From positions 1 to 64,000 of the forward strand of contig NZ_SLXO01000003.1 of the NCBI RefSeq assembly GCF_004341375.1: a stretch of DNA of 64,000 bases, given 5' to 3'. Under the pieces are notes generated by a model, which did not search any database, was not told the origin of the DNA, and saw only the letters and a list, made by a program, of their open reading frames with translations. Positions 16,517 to 24,871 of this stretch are shown in pieces. This stretch comes from Rhodothalassium salexigens DSM 2132 (lineage in GTDB: Bacteria; Pseudomonadota; Alphaproteobacteria; Sphingomonadales; Rhodothalassiaceae). A program made the position numbers and the translations under genes. The first letter of the stretch is position 1. Each line of letters opens with the position of its first letter.

Positions 16517-16923
16517 TGTCCCAGTCACTCTGCGGGGCCCCGTCTGTGTCGATATGGATATCGCCAAGGTAAGCATCCTGAGTGCCAAAGATAAGCCGTC
16601 GAAGCAATCTACGCCCTCATCGGCGGACTGGATGACGCGGATCGCAAAAATCGATCATCGCCCCGAGGCCAGCGGCACGGGGCGGCGGAAGACCGCCGCA
16701 GCCCCGCGGCAACCGGGCGATCGCCTTAAGGGGGCGAAAGAAAATATTGCTTGATGGGCCGCGCGCCAGGGCGCATCCCCCGGGTAGGGCAACATTTGAC
16801 GACGCCACGGGCCGTGCGGCTCTTGCGCAGGCTTGCCGGCTCGGCTTATCGCTGCCCTTTGTCCCGACGGGATGCCGCCATCCGCGGCGCCCGCCGCCTG
16901 TTTCCTCCGGCCGGAATGACGCG
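16517..16923. other. Divergent sigma factor / cysD intergenic region
   Basis: This region of about 400 bases carries both promoters. On the minus strand TCATCC (16630-16635) and CGTAGA (16608-16613) are 16 bases apart and could be an ECF-type promoter for the sigma gene, at low confidence. A strong GC hairpin lies at 16678-16706 (CGGGGCGGCGG, loop AAGA, CCGCC, bulge, GCCCCG), without a T-tract. An AT-rich spot follows at 16740-16750. I recognised no known riboswitch, although the region precedes sulfur-assimilation genes. Confidence 0.35.
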
Positions 16924-17826
16924 ATGAGCGAGTTGACGCACCTCGAGCGGCTTGAAGCCGAAAGCATTCACATCATCCGGGAAGTGGCGGCGGAATGCCG
17001 CAACCCGGTCCTGCTTTATTCGATCGGCAAGGACAGCCAGGTGATGCTGTACTTGGCGCGCAAGGCGTTCTACCCCGCGCGCCTGCCGTTCCCGATCATG
17101 CACGTGGATACGCTGTGGAACTTCCACGAGATGATCACCTTCCGCGACCAGTTGGTGAAGGACTGGGACCTGGACCTGATCGTCCATGTCAACGAGGAGG
17201 GCGCGGCCCAGGGCATCAACCCGTTCACCCACGGTTCGGCGGTGTTCACCGATATCATGAACCTGGGCGCCTTGAAGCAGGGGCTCGACAAGCACGGCTT
17301 CGACGCGGCGTTCGGCGGCGGCCGGCGCGACGAGGAGAAAAGCCGCGCCAAGGAGCGGGTGTTCTCGTTCCGCACCCCCGAACATCGCTGGGACCCGAAG
17401 AACCAGCGCCCCGAGCTGTGGCGGCTTTACAACGCGCGCAAGCACAAGGGGGAGAGCATCCGTGCCTTCCCGCTGTCCAACTGGACCGAGATGGACATCT
17501 GGCAGTACATCTATCGCGAAAACATCCCCATCGTACCGCTCTACTACGCCAAGGAGCGCCCGGTGGTGTGGCGCGACGGCGTGATGCTGCTGGTCGACGA
17601 CGACCGCATGCCGCTGGAGCCTGGCGAGACGCCCGAGATGCGCCATGTGCGCTTCCGCACGCTTGGCGACTATCCGCTCACCGGCGGCACCGCGAGCACC
17701 GCTGCGACCCTGCCGGCGATCATCGAGGAGATGATGCTGGCGACCACGTCCGAGCGCGAGGGCCGGGTCATCGACAAGGACCATGGCGCCTCCATGGAGC
17801 GCAAGAAGCAGGAGGGCTACTACTGA
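16924..17826 (+). CDS. cysD: Sulfate adenylyltransferase subunit 2 (CysD)
   Basis: CysD is the ATP-pyrophosphatase subunit of ATP sulfurylase. It forms adenosine 5'-phosphosulfate from ATP and sulfate, driven by GTP hydrolysis on CysN. The 300-residue protein has the PP-loop [13 protein letters not shown], the sequence [17 protein letters not shown] and [16 protein letters not shown]. The C-terminus [10 protein letters not shown] is also typical. ATG 16924 was chosen because homologues begin with an SELTHLxxLEAES-like start; the ribosome-binding site is weak. The stop TGA and the cysNC start ATG share one base (TGATG), so the two subunits are coupled. Confidence 0.97.
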   Translation: MSELTHLERLEAESIHIIREVAAECRNPVLLYSIGKDSQVMLYLARKAFYPARLPFPIMHVDTLWNFHEMITFRDQLVKDWDLDLIVHVNEEGAAQGINPFTHGSAVFTDIMNLGALKQGLDKHGFDAAFGGGRRDEEKSRAKERVFSFRTPEHRWDPKNQRPELWRLYNARKHKGESIRAFPLSNWTEMDIWQYIYRENIPIVPLYYAKERPVVWRDGVMLLVDDDRMPLEPGETPEMRHVRFRTLGDYPLTGGTASTAATLPAIIEEMMLATTSEREGRVIDKDHGASMERKKQEGYY

Positions 17827-19709
17827 TGGCCGCGGATTCCCAGCCCAGCACCGTCATCGAGTTTCTCGACGAACAGGCCGAAAAGTCGCTGTTGCGCTTC
17901 ATCACCTGCGGCAGCGTCGACGACGGCAAGTCGACCCTGATCGGCCGCTTGCTCTATGACAGCAAGCTGATCTTCGAGGACCAGCTCGACACCCTGCGCG
18001 CCGACAGCAAGACCAGCGGCACCCAGGGCGGCGACATCGACTTCGCGCTGTTGCTCGACGGCCTGGAGGCCGAGCGCGAACAGGGCATCACCATCGATGT
18101 GGCGTACCGCTTCTTCGCCACCGACAAGCGCCGCTTCATCGTCGCCGACACCCCCGGCCACGAACAATATACCCGCAACATGGCCACCGGCGCCTCGACC
18201 GCCGAGTTGGCCGTGCTGCTGGTCGATGCGCGCAACGGCGTGCTGCAACAGACCCGGCGCCATGCCTTCTTGTGCAGCCTGCTCGGCGTGCGCCACCTGG
18301 TGCTGGCGGTCAACAAGATGGACCTGGTCGACTATGACCATGACCGGTTCCGCGCCATCGAGGCCGAATTCGCCGAATTCGCCCGGGGGCTCGGCTACGA
18401 CGCCCCGATCTCGATCCCGATTTCGGCGCTCAAGGGCGACAATGTGCTGAACCCGAGCCCGGAGATGACCTGGTACCGGGGCCCGACGCTGATGGGCCAT
18501 CTGGAGCAGGTGGAGCCGCGCGCCGACCTGTCGGAACGCGCCTTCCGCCTGCCGGTGCAATGGGTCAACCGGCCCGACCACACGTTCCGCGGCTTCGCCG
18601 GCACCGTCACCCGCGGCACCATCCGCCCCGGCGACCCGATCGCGGTGCTGCCGTCGGGCAAGACCAGCACGGTCGCGCGCATCGTCACCATGGACGGCGA
18701 CCTGGACCGCGCGGTCCCTGGCCAGGCGGTGACCCTGACGCTCGCCGACGAGATCGACATCTCGCGCGGCGACATCTTGTGCCGGCCCGAGGAACGCCCC
18801 GGCGTCGCCGACCAGTTCGAGGCCAAGCTGGTGTGGATGGACGACAAGTCGCTGATGCCGCAGCGGCCCTATCTGATGAAGATCGGCGGCATCAGCGCCG
18901 GCGTGCAGGTCACCCGGATCAAGCACACGGTCAACGTCAACACGTTGGAAAAGCGCGCCGCGCGCCACCTGGACCTGAACGAAGTGGGCGTGGTCACTCT
19001 CAAGCTCGACCGCGCGATCCCGTTCGACCCCTATATGGACGACCGGCACACCGGCGGCTTCGTCATCATCGACCGGCTGACCAACAACACGGTCGGCGCC
19101 GGCATGATCGACTTCTCGCTCAGGCGGTCGTCGAACATTCATTGGCAAGCCATTGACGTCAATAAGGAAGCCCACGCCCAACAAAAGAACCAGGTGCCGC
19201 GGATGCTGTGGTTCACCGGGCTGTCGGGGTCGGGCAAGTCGACCATCGCCAATCTGGTCGAGAAGAAGCTGTTCGCGCTTGGCAAGCACACCTACATGCT
19301 CGATGGCGACAATGTGCGCCATGGGCTCAACCAGGATCTGGGCTTCACCGCCGAGGACCGGGTCGAGAACATCCGCCGGGTCGCCGAGGTGGGCAAGCTG
19401 ATGGTCGAGGCCGGCCTGATCGTGCTGGTGTCGTTCATCTCGCCGTTCCGCGCCGAACGGCGTCTGGCCCGCGACCTGCTCGAAGACGGCGAGTTCATCG
19501 AGGTGTTCATCGACACGCCGGTGGACGTGTGCGCCGAACGCGACCCCAAGGGCCTGTACAAAAAGGCGCGCGCCGGCGAGATCAAGAACTTCACCGGCAT
19601 CGACAGCCCCTATGAGGTGCCCGAGGTGCCCGAACTGCACATCGAGACCAACGATCTGGACGCGGAAGCGGCGGCCGACAAGATCGTCGCCTATCTGCTC
19701 GACCACTGA
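17826..19709 (+). CDS. cysNC: CysN-CysC fusion: ATP-sulfurylase GTPase subunit and APS kinase
   Basis: This 627-residue bifunctional protein couples GTP hydrolysis to APS synthesis and then phosphorylates APS to PAPS. Residues about 1-440 are the EF-Tu-like CysN domain: P-loop GSVDDGKST, switch DTPGHEQYTRNMATGAS, and NKMD. Residues about 455-627 are APS kinase, with P-loop FTGLSGSGKST, LDGDNVRHGLNQDLGFT and the RRVAEVGKLM helix. The fusion is common in alphaproteobacteria and rhizobia (NodQ-type). PAPS or APS reductase genes are not nearby, so the reductive branch lies elsewhere, or the PAPS serves sulfation. Confidence 0.97.
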   Translation: MAADSQPSTVIEFLDEQAEKSLLRFITCGSVDDGKSTLIGRLLYDSKLIFEDQLDTLRADSKTSGTQGGDIDFALLLDGLEAEREQGITIDVAYRFFATDKRRFIVADTPGHEQYTRNMATGASTAELAVLLVDARNGVLQQTRRHAFLCSLLGVRHLVLAVNKMDLVDYDHDRFRAIEAEFAEFARGLGYDAPISIPISALKGDNVLNPSPEMTWYRGPTLMGHLEQVEPRADLSERAFRLPVQWVNRPDHTFRGFAGTVTRGTIRPGDPIAVLPSGKTSTVARIVTMDGDLDRAVPGQAVTLTLADEIDISRGDILCRPEERPGVADQFEAKLVWMDDKSLMPQRPYLMKIGGISAGVQVTRIKHTVNVNTLEKRAARHLDLNEVGVVTLKLDRAIPFDPYMDDRHTGGFVIIDRLTNNTVGAGMIDFSLRRSSNIHWQAIDVNKEAHAQQKNQVPRMLWFTGLSGSGKSTIANLVEKKLFALGKHTYMLDGDNVRHGLNQDLGFTAEDRVENIRRVAEVGKLMVEAGLIVLVSFISPFRAERRLARDLLEDGEFIEVFIDTPVDVCAERDPKGLYKKARAGEIKNFTGIDSPYEVPEVPELHIETNDLDAEAAADKIVAYLLDH

Positions 19710-19784
19710 TCGGCCAGCGATCAAAAGACCGACATACGGTCAGGGCAGGGCGGGGCACGGCATCGACCGGCCCCGCCCCCGCCG

Positions 19785-20060
19785 TCAAGGGTCGTCGAAC
19801 AGCCGCTTGCCGCCGGCGCAAAAGCCGGTGATCTGGTCGAGCACATCTTCGAGCATGGCGATCTGGCGCGCGCTCAACCCCTCGACGGCGGCGTCCCGGT
19901 GGACCGCGCTGAACGCCGCCTCGATGGCCTCGGCGCTGGACCCGGCCTGGCGCAGCACGAACGCCAGCGACACCAGGGCCGCCGGGTCGTCATGGCGTTT
20001 GAGGGTGCGAAGAAGAGCCTGACGCTCTTCCCCGCCCCGGTCGGTCGCTCGTTCGGTCAC
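19785..20060 (-). CDS. Small protein of unknown function
   Basis: A 91-residue acidic/helical protein starts at GTG 20060 with AGGAAAG eight bases upstream, a strong site placed just after the stop of the preceding gene. The core (DPAALVSLAFVLRQAGSSAE, then AIEAAFSAVHRDAAVEG and ARQIAMLEDVLDQITGFC) predicts several helices, and there is no signal peptide. The layout and the ribosome-binding site argue that it is real and co-transcribed with the exported protein upstream. I recognise no family. Confidence 0.6.
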   Translation of the reverse strand: MTERATDRGGEERQALLRTLKRHDDPAALVSLAFVLRQAGSSAEAIEAAFSAVHRDAAVEGLSARQIAMLEDVLDQITGFCAGGKRLFDDP

Positions 20061-20073
20061 GCGCGGTTCTTTC

Positions 20074-20649
20074 CTAGCACCCACCCTGGGGCGGTTGCGC
20101 CAAGACCCAGTTATTGGCCGTGCCCGCCAGCGCCTGGCGATAGGCCGCCACGGTCATCTGTTGGGCCGGCGACACCACGCCGTGGGTCGGGTTCTGGCCG
20201 GCATCGGCGTGATAGGTCAGCGTGTTGGGCAATTGATTGTTGTTGATCCGCCAGACCCGGAAATTCCCCACATTGCTGGTGCCGCCCCAGGCACCTTGCG
20301 GGCGCCGGTGGGCCGGCAGATTGCAGCCGGTCACCGGCGACACCGACATGCCTTGATAGCGGTGGTTGTCGTTCTGCGGGTTGACATTGCCATTGTGCAC
20401 CTGAACGTCGGGATAATTGCCGTCGGTGACCACGTTGAGATAGTTCTTGAGGTTCTGATTGCCCTGGGCGGTGGGGTTGGCGCGCGGTTGGGCGGGGTTG
20501 CCGCCGTCCGAGACCATGCCGCGATAGAGCGTCTGGGCGGTCCCGGCCAGCGTCCCCGCCAGCCACAGCCCCACGGCCGCCAGACACAGGGCGGCCAGAG
20601 ACAAGCGCTGCTGGCGCGCACGGGTGGTGGCCAAATCGTTGCGTGTCAT
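20074..20649 (-). CDS. Exported or membrane-anchored protein of unknown function
   Basis: The 191-residue protein has a basic N-terminus and one hydrophobic segment at residues about 16-38 (LSLAALCLAAVGLWLAGTLA), either a signal anchor or an uncleaved signal peptide. The remaining part is rich in Asn, Gln and Gly (NPTAQGNQNLKNYLNVVTDG, NVNPQNDNHRYQGMSV) with two cysteines, C108 and the C-terminal C191, that could form a disulfide outside the cytoplasm. ATG 20649 has AGGAG six bases upstream. It lies between the helix-turn-helix gene and the small protein gene on the same strand. Function unknown. Confidence 0.65.
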   Translation of the reverse strand: MTRNDLATTRARQQRLSLAALCLAAVGLWLAGTLAGTAQTLYRGMVSDGGNPAQPRANPTAQGNQNLKNYLNVVTDGNYPDVQVHNGNVNPQNDNHRYQGMSVSPVTGCNLPAHRRPQGAWGGTSNVGNFRVWRINNNQLPNTLTYHADAGQNPTHGVVSPAQQMTVAAYRQALAGTANNWVLAQPPQGGC

Positions 20650-20776
20650 GAGTATCTCCTGTTTCGAAGCCAGTGAAGGATCGCGCCGCGCTCGGTCGAC
20701 GCCTCGCCACTAGGCCCGATCCGGGCGGCTTCGATCAGGAGGCAGGGATTCCCCCGCTTGGGTGCGGAAACCCGGG

Positions 20777-21343
20777 TCACGCAGCCAGCGACGGGCCGGC
20801 CTTCTTGAAATAGAGGAACGGATACCATTCGGTGGCCAGGGTCCAGCCGTCGCCGGCCATCGCCTCGATGGTGCGCGACGGACGCAGCGCCACGGCCCGG
20901 TGATAGGTCCATTGCCGATCGGTGGCACAAAACGCGAACCAGCCCGGCCCGCACGCCACCGCCTCGCCGCCCTTGGCACCTTCTTCGGCCAGGGCCCGGA
21001 CCTCGTTGAAGGCGGTCAGACCGCGCCGGCGATAGACCGCGCCGGGGGCGGCGGCCGACGGGTCGCCCGCCTCGCCCCAGCCGCCGAACCGCTGCTGCGC
21101 GGCCTGGCGGCTGATGCCGACGGCGCGGCCGATATCGTCCCAGGTGGCCTCGGCCCGCCGGGCCGCGTCGACCCAACGCCCGACCGACCGGCGGGCCTCA
21201 TCGGCGGCCACATGGGCCGCCGTCACCATTTGCAGAAACGCCGCCCGGTCGGCTTCGTCGAGCGGGCCGATCTCGGCCATCCGCCATTCAAGCGGCACAT
21301 CGGCCGCCCGTTCTCGCAAGGATTTTTCTTGGTCCGGGGTCAT
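20777..21343 (-). CDS. Helix-turn-helix protein of unknown function, probable DNA-binding regulator
   Basis: The 188-residue protein has a predicted helix-turn-helix at residues 67-86 (TWDDIGRAVGISRQAAQQRF), a pattern seen in small regulators that recognise symmetric DNA. The N-terminal helix (residues 27-66) is Ala/Arg-rich. The C-terminal part (residues 110-188) ends with WYPFLYFKKAGPSLAA and has a Trp/Tyr-rich core of unknown role. ATG 21343 is preceded by GAGGAG, eight bases away. Three 17-bp dyads lie 69-134 bases upstream and the nearest overlaps a likely -35 box, so autoregulation is the natural guess. Targets and ligand are unknown. Confidence 0.7.
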   Translation of the reverse strand: MTPDQEKSLRERAADVPLEWRMAEIGPLDEADRAAFLQMVTAAHVAADEARRSVGRWVDAARRAEATWDDIGRAVGISRQAAQQRFGGWGEAGDPSAAAPGAVYRRRGLTAFNEVRALAEEGAKGGEAVACGPGWFAFCATDRQWTYHRAVALRPSRTIEAMAGDGWTLATEWYPFLYFKKAGPSLAA

Positions 21344-21388
21344 TTCTCATCTCCTCAGGCGCTGTCATGGCTCGGGCGTTATGGCCGC

Positions 21389-21416
21389 TCGTTATGATCG
21401 GTCGTTTTAGCGTCAA
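21389..21416 (-). promoter_or_regulatory. Probable promoter of the HTH gene
   Basis: On the minus strand TTGACG (21416-21411) and TAACGA (21394-21389) are separated by 16 bases. They lie about 45-70 bases upstream of the ATG at 21343. The -35 element overlaps the first operator-like dyad, which is what an autorepressor site would require. Confidence 0.45.
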
Positions 21417-21477
21417 CCTTATCTTGACGGGCGTCAACGTAAGGTTGACATCAAGGCCCTGTCAACAGAATCTTGAC
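21412..21477. repeat. Three tandem 17-bp dyads, consensus GTCAAC-N6-TTGAC
   Basis: Copies are at 21412-21428 (GTCAACCTTATCTTGAC), 21433-21449 (GTCAACGTAAGGTTGAC) and 21461-21477 (GTCAACAGAATCTTGAC). The outer arms GTCAA and TTGAC are complementary and invariant. The inner bases vary, and start-to-start spacing is 21 and 28 bases. Such tandem symmetric sites are typical operators. They lie between the helix-turn-helix gene and tRNA-Gly. Confidence 0.8.
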
Positions 21478-21568
21478 GGCAGCGGTCGCATCGGCTGCCC
21501 GGGCGTCGTCGTCCGGCGCCAAGACGCTGGACGCGCGGCCGGCGCGATGCTATGCGAACCGACGGAGT

Positions 21569-21642
21569 GCGGGCGTAGTTCAATGGTAGAACGAAAGCTT
21601 CCCAAGCTTTAGACGTGGGTTCGATTCCCATCGCCCGCTCCA
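21569..21642 (+). tRNA. tRNA-Gly (anticodon CCC)
   Basis: The acceptor stem GCGGGCG (21569-21575) pairs with CGCCCGC (21632-21638), followed by discriminator T and an encoded CCA. The D-arm is GTTCAATGGTAGAAC. The anticodon stem AAAGC/GCTTT holds the loop TTCCCAA, giving anticodon CCC for the Gly codon GGG. The T-arm is GTGGG-TTCGATT-CCCAT. The fold is complete. Confidence 0.97.
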
Positions 21643-21792
21643 ATCCTCCTCAAGATCCAGATCGCCCGGCGGCCGCCCGAATGCTTTACGCCGTCCCCCG
21701 ATCGGCTTAAAACCGGCGTTTCAAAACCACCATAGGGATACCGTCCGGTGCAGCGGCGAGTGCGGCTGCCGCGCGGTGCAAAGAGGCCGGCC

Positions 21793-22200
21793 ATGGACAC
21801 GGTGATGAGCTATGAGGCGACCACCCACGCGATCGTGGTGGAGGTGACGCCGTTCTTCCTGGACGACGAATCCGACCCTGAAGATCATCGCTATGTCTGG
21901 GCCTATCAGGTGCGCATCGAAAACCAGCGCGGCGGGACGGTGCAGCTTTTGCGCCGGTCGTGGCGGATCACCGATGCGCTCGGCCGCACCCACGAGATCG
22001 ACGGCGACGGCGTGGTCGGCGAACAGCCGATGATCGCGCCCGGCGATTGCTTCGAGTACACGTCGGGCGCACCGCTTGCCACGCCGTCGGGGTTGATGCA
22101 GGGGTCTTACACCATGGCCGACCATGACGGCCGGCCGTTCGAGGTGACCATCCCCGCCTTTTCGCTCGACAGCCCGTATGAGGCGCGGCTGGTGAACTGA
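21793..22200 (+). CDS. apaG: ApaG family protein
   Basis: ApaG is a small immunoglobulin-like beta-sandwich protein (also the C-domain of some F-box proteins). In some bacteria it is linked to cobalt/magnesium efflux and diadenosine tetraphosphate metabolism, but its molecular role is unsettled. The 135-residue protein shows the family core: YVWAYQVRIENQRGGTVQLL, RRSWRITDALGRTHEIDGDG, VVGEQPMIAPGDCFEYTSGA, GLMQGSYTM and the closing IPAFSLDSP. ATG 21793 is preceded by GAGG, six bases away. Upstream ATGs in frame lack a site. trkH starts 10 bases after the stop. Confidence 0.95.
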   Translation: MDTVMSYEATTHAIVVEVTPFFLDDESDPEDHRYVWAYQVRIENQRGGTVQLLRRSWRITDALGRTHEIDGDGVVGEQPMIAPGDCFEYTSGAPLATPSGLMQGSYTMADHDGRPFEVTIPAFSLDSPYEARLVN

Positions 22201-22210
22201 GGCCCGGCCC

Positions 22211-23659
22211 GTGCCAGATCTGCGTATTGTCGCCTATGTCTTGGGGCTTTTGCTGCTGCTGCTCGGCGGCACCATGCTGGTGCCGGCGGCGGTCGACGCG
22301 GTCAATGGCAGCGCCAACTGGACCGTGTTTCTGGGCTCGTCGGCGCTGACGCTTCTGGTTGGCGGGCTGTTGGCGCTCGGCTTTCGCGGATCGAGCACCG
22401 CCATCGACCGGCGCCAGGCGTTCATCCTGGTCACCGCCGCCTGGGTGGTGCTGCCCTTGTTTGCCGCCGTGCCGCTGGTCCGCGCCGACATCGCGCTGTC
22501 GTTCACCGATGCGTTTTTCGAGGCCATGTCGGGCCTGACCACCACCGGCTCGACGGTGATCACCGGGCTCGACGATCTGCCGCGCGGCATCCTTTTGTGG
22601 CGGGCGATGCTGCAATGGCTGGGCGGGGTCGGCATCATCTTGATGGCCATGGCGCTGTTGCCGCTCTTGCAGGTGGGCGGGATGCAGTTGTTCCGCCTGG
22701 AATCGTCCGATGCGTCGGAGAAAACCCTGCCGCGCACCGCCGCCTTCGCCGGTTGGATCGGCGGCATCTACACCGGCCTGTCGCTGATCTGTTTCGGCCT
22801 GTTGTGGTGGGCCGGCATGCCCGCGTTCGACGCCGTCGCCCACACCATGAGCACCATCGCCACCGCCGGCTTTTCCACCAAGGACGCCTCGGTCGGCCAT
22901 TTCGACAGCGCCACCATCGAAGCGATCATCGTCTGCTTCATGGTCGTGGGCGGCCTGCCGTTCACGCTCTACCTGCTGGCTCTCAAGGCCGGGCCGAAGG
23001 TGTTCTGGCGCGACGCCCAGGCGCGGGCGTTCATCGTCGTGGTGATCACCATCATCGCCGCCACCACGCTGTGGCTGCACCTGTCGCGCGACTATCCGCT
23101 GTTCGACGCGCTGCGCTACGGCAGCTTCAACATGATCTCCATGCTCACCGGCACCGGGTTCGCGTCCATGGACTATGGCCAGTGGGGCGGCTTCGCGCTC
23201 ACCGCGATCTTGTTCGTCATGCTGATCGGCGGCTGCGCGGGCTCGACCACCTGCGGGGTGAAGATCTTCCGCTGGCAGGTGATCGTCTCGGCCCTGACCG
23301 CCTGGACCCGGCGGCTGTTGCACCCGCACGGCCTGTTCACGCCGCAGTTTCAGAACAAGCCGATCTCGGCCTCGATCACCGAATCGGTGATGGCCTATTT
23401 CTTTCTGCTGATGGCCAGCCTGTCGGTGATGAGCGTGGCGCTCGCCGCCGTCGGGCTCGACTATCTGACCGCCGTGTCGGGCGCGGTCACCTCGCTGTCC
23501 AATGTGGGCCCGGGGCTCGGCGCCACCATCGGCCCCACCGGCACCTTCGCCGACCTGCCCGACGCCGCCAAATGGCTGCTCAGCTTCGCCATGTTGCTCG
23601 GCCGGCTCGATCTGTTCACCGTGCTGGTGCTGTTCACGCCGGCCTTCTGGCGCGGCTGA
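22211..23659 (+). CDS. trkH: Trk potassium uptake system, membrane subunit TrkH
   Basis: TrkH forms the ion channel for low-affinity potassium uptake and needs the cytoplasmic NAD-binding regulator TrkA, which is not in this window. The 482-residue protein has about 10-12 membrane helices and four membrane-pore-membrane repeats. The pore glycine loops are TTTGST, TIATAGFST, LTGTGFAS and SNVGPGL. The start is GTG 22211, 10 bases after apaG, with a GAGG site in the gap. The apaG-trkH-argE cluster is compact and probably one transcript. Confidence 0.94.
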   Translation: MPDLRIVAYVLGLLLLLLGGTMLVPAAVDAVNGSANWTVFLGSSALTLLVGGLLALGFRGSSTAIDRRQAFILVTAAWVVLPLFAAVPLVRADIALSFTDAFFEAMSGLTTTGSTVITGLDDLPRGILLWRAMLQWLGGVGIILMAMALLPLLQVGGMQLFRLESSDASEKTLPRTAAFAGWIGGIYTGLSLICFGLLWWAGMPAFDAVAHTMSTIATAGFSTKDASVGHFDSATIEAIIVCFMVVGGLPFTLYLLALKAGPKVFWRDAQARAFIVVVITIIAATTLWLHLSRDYPLFDALRYGSFNMISMLTGTGFASMDYGQWGGFALTAILFVMLIGGCAGSTTCGVKIFRWQVIVSALTAWTRRLLHPHGLFTPQFQNKPISASITESVMAYFFLLMASLSVMSVALAAVGLDYLTAVSGAVTSLSNVGPGLGATIGPTGTFADLPDAAKWLLSFAMLLGRLDLFTVLVLFTPAFWRG

Positions 23660-23690
23660 ACCGCACGCTCGACCAAGGAGGCCCGGCCCG

Positions 23691-24863
23691 ATGCCGTCGC
23701 AACACGCCCTCGACCTGATCGCGACGCTGATCGCGTTCCCGACCGTCAGCCGCGACGGCAATGCCGAGTTGATCGACTTTCTCGACGACCATCTGCGCCG
23801 CGCCGGCGCCGAGGTGGCGCTGTTCCGCCACGCCCACGAGCCCAAGGCCAATCTGCTGGCGACGATCCGGCCGCGCGACCCGGTGGCCGCCGGTCGGCCC
23901 GGCGTGCTGCTGTCGGGCCATACCGACGTGGTGCCGGTGGACGGCCAGCCCTGGACCGCCGACCCGTTCACCGCCCGGGTCGCGGACGGCCGGCTCTATG
24001 GCCGCGGGGCGTGCGACATGAAGGGGTTTCTGGGCCTGGTGCTGGCGCGCGTGCCGCAGATGGTCGCCGCCGACCTGACCCGGCCCCTTCATCTGGCGTT
24101 TTCCTATGACGAGGAGGTGGGCTGTGCCGGGGTGCGCAGCCTGGTCGACCACCTGGCCGGGCTCGCCACGCCGCCGGCGCTGTGCATCGTCGGCGAACCC
24201 ACCGAGATGACCGCGGTCACCGGCCACAAGGGCATCCGGGTGGTGCGCACCGAGATCACCGGGCGCGCCGGTCATTCGTCGGCCCCCGCCGCCGGCGCCA
24301 ACGCCGCCGTGGCCGCCGGGCGTTTCGCGGCGTTCCTGGACGATCTGGCGCGCGACCTGGCCGCCGCACCACCGGCGCCGGGGTTCGAGCCGCCGCACAG
24401 CACGCTCAATGTGGGCCGCATCGACGCCGGCAGCGCGGTTAACATCATCGCCGACCACGCCACGGTGCTGTGGGAATATCGCAGTGTCCCGGGCGCCGAC
24501 GCCGACGCGCCGTTGGCCGCCGCCCAAGCCTTCGCCGAGACCGACTTGTTGCCCGGCCTGCGCGCCACCGCCCCCGAAGCGGCGATCGCCTTCGCGGTCG
24601 AGGCGGACGCGCCGGCGCTCAGCGAGCTGGACCACAGCCCGGCGACCGAACTGGTCTTGCGGCTTCTGGGCGCCAACCACACCCAGGCGGTATCGTTCGC
24701 CACCGAGGCCGGCTTGTTCCAACACCGCGCCGGCATTCCGTCGGTAGTCTGCGGCCCCGGCTCGATCGCCCAGGCCCACAAGGCGGACGAATATGTGCGC
24801 CTCGACCAGCTTGACGCCTGCGACCGGTTCCTGACCCGATTGATCGACGAATTGACTGCCTGA
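23691..24863 (+). CDS. argE: Acetylornithine deacetylase ArgE (M20 family)
   Basis: ArgE releases ornithine from N-acetylornithine in arginine biosynthesis. The 390-residue M20 metallopeptidase has the first metal-binding motif SGHTDVVPVDGQPWTADPF, then YGRGACDMKGFLGL (metal Asp), the catalytic Glu pair in YDEEVGCAGV, and a late His in IAQAHKADE. The dimerisation domain is inserted between about residues 185 and 300. ATG 23691 follows AAGGAGG by nine bases. Related deacetylases (DapE, carboxypeptidase G2) share the motifs, so ArgE is the best but not the only reading. Confidence 0.88.
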   Translation: MPSQHALDLIATLIAFPTVSRDGNAELIDFLDDHLRRAGAEVALFRHAHEPKANLLATIRPRDPVAAGRPGVLLSGHTDVVPVDGQPWTADPFTARVADGRLYGRGACDMKGFLGLVLARVPQMVAADLTRPLHLAFSYDEEVGCAGVRSLVDHLAGLATPPALCIVGEPTEMTAVTGHKGIRVVRTEITGRAGHSSAPAAGANAAVAAGRFAAFLDDLARDLAAAPPAPGFEPPHSTLNVGRIDAGSAVNIIADHATVLWEYRSVPGADADAPLAAAQAFAETDLLPGLRATAPEAAIAFAVEADAPALSELDHSPATELVLRLLGANHTQAVSFATEAGLFQHRAGIPSVVCGPGSIAQAHKADEYVRLDQLDACDRFLTRLIDELTA

Positions 24864-24871
24864 CCAGGGCC

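Noticed and set aside
16678..16706. GC hairpin upstream of cysD as a riboswitch or attenuator
   Set aside because: The stem is strong but there is no T-tract and no recognisable riboswitch core; kept only as a note in the intergenic entry.
21445..21472. Plus-strand promoter TTGACA-N17-GAATCT for tRNA-Gly inside the dyad array
   Set aside because: The -10 match is poor, and the TTGACA is explained as one arm of the dyad. It was not listed as a promoter.
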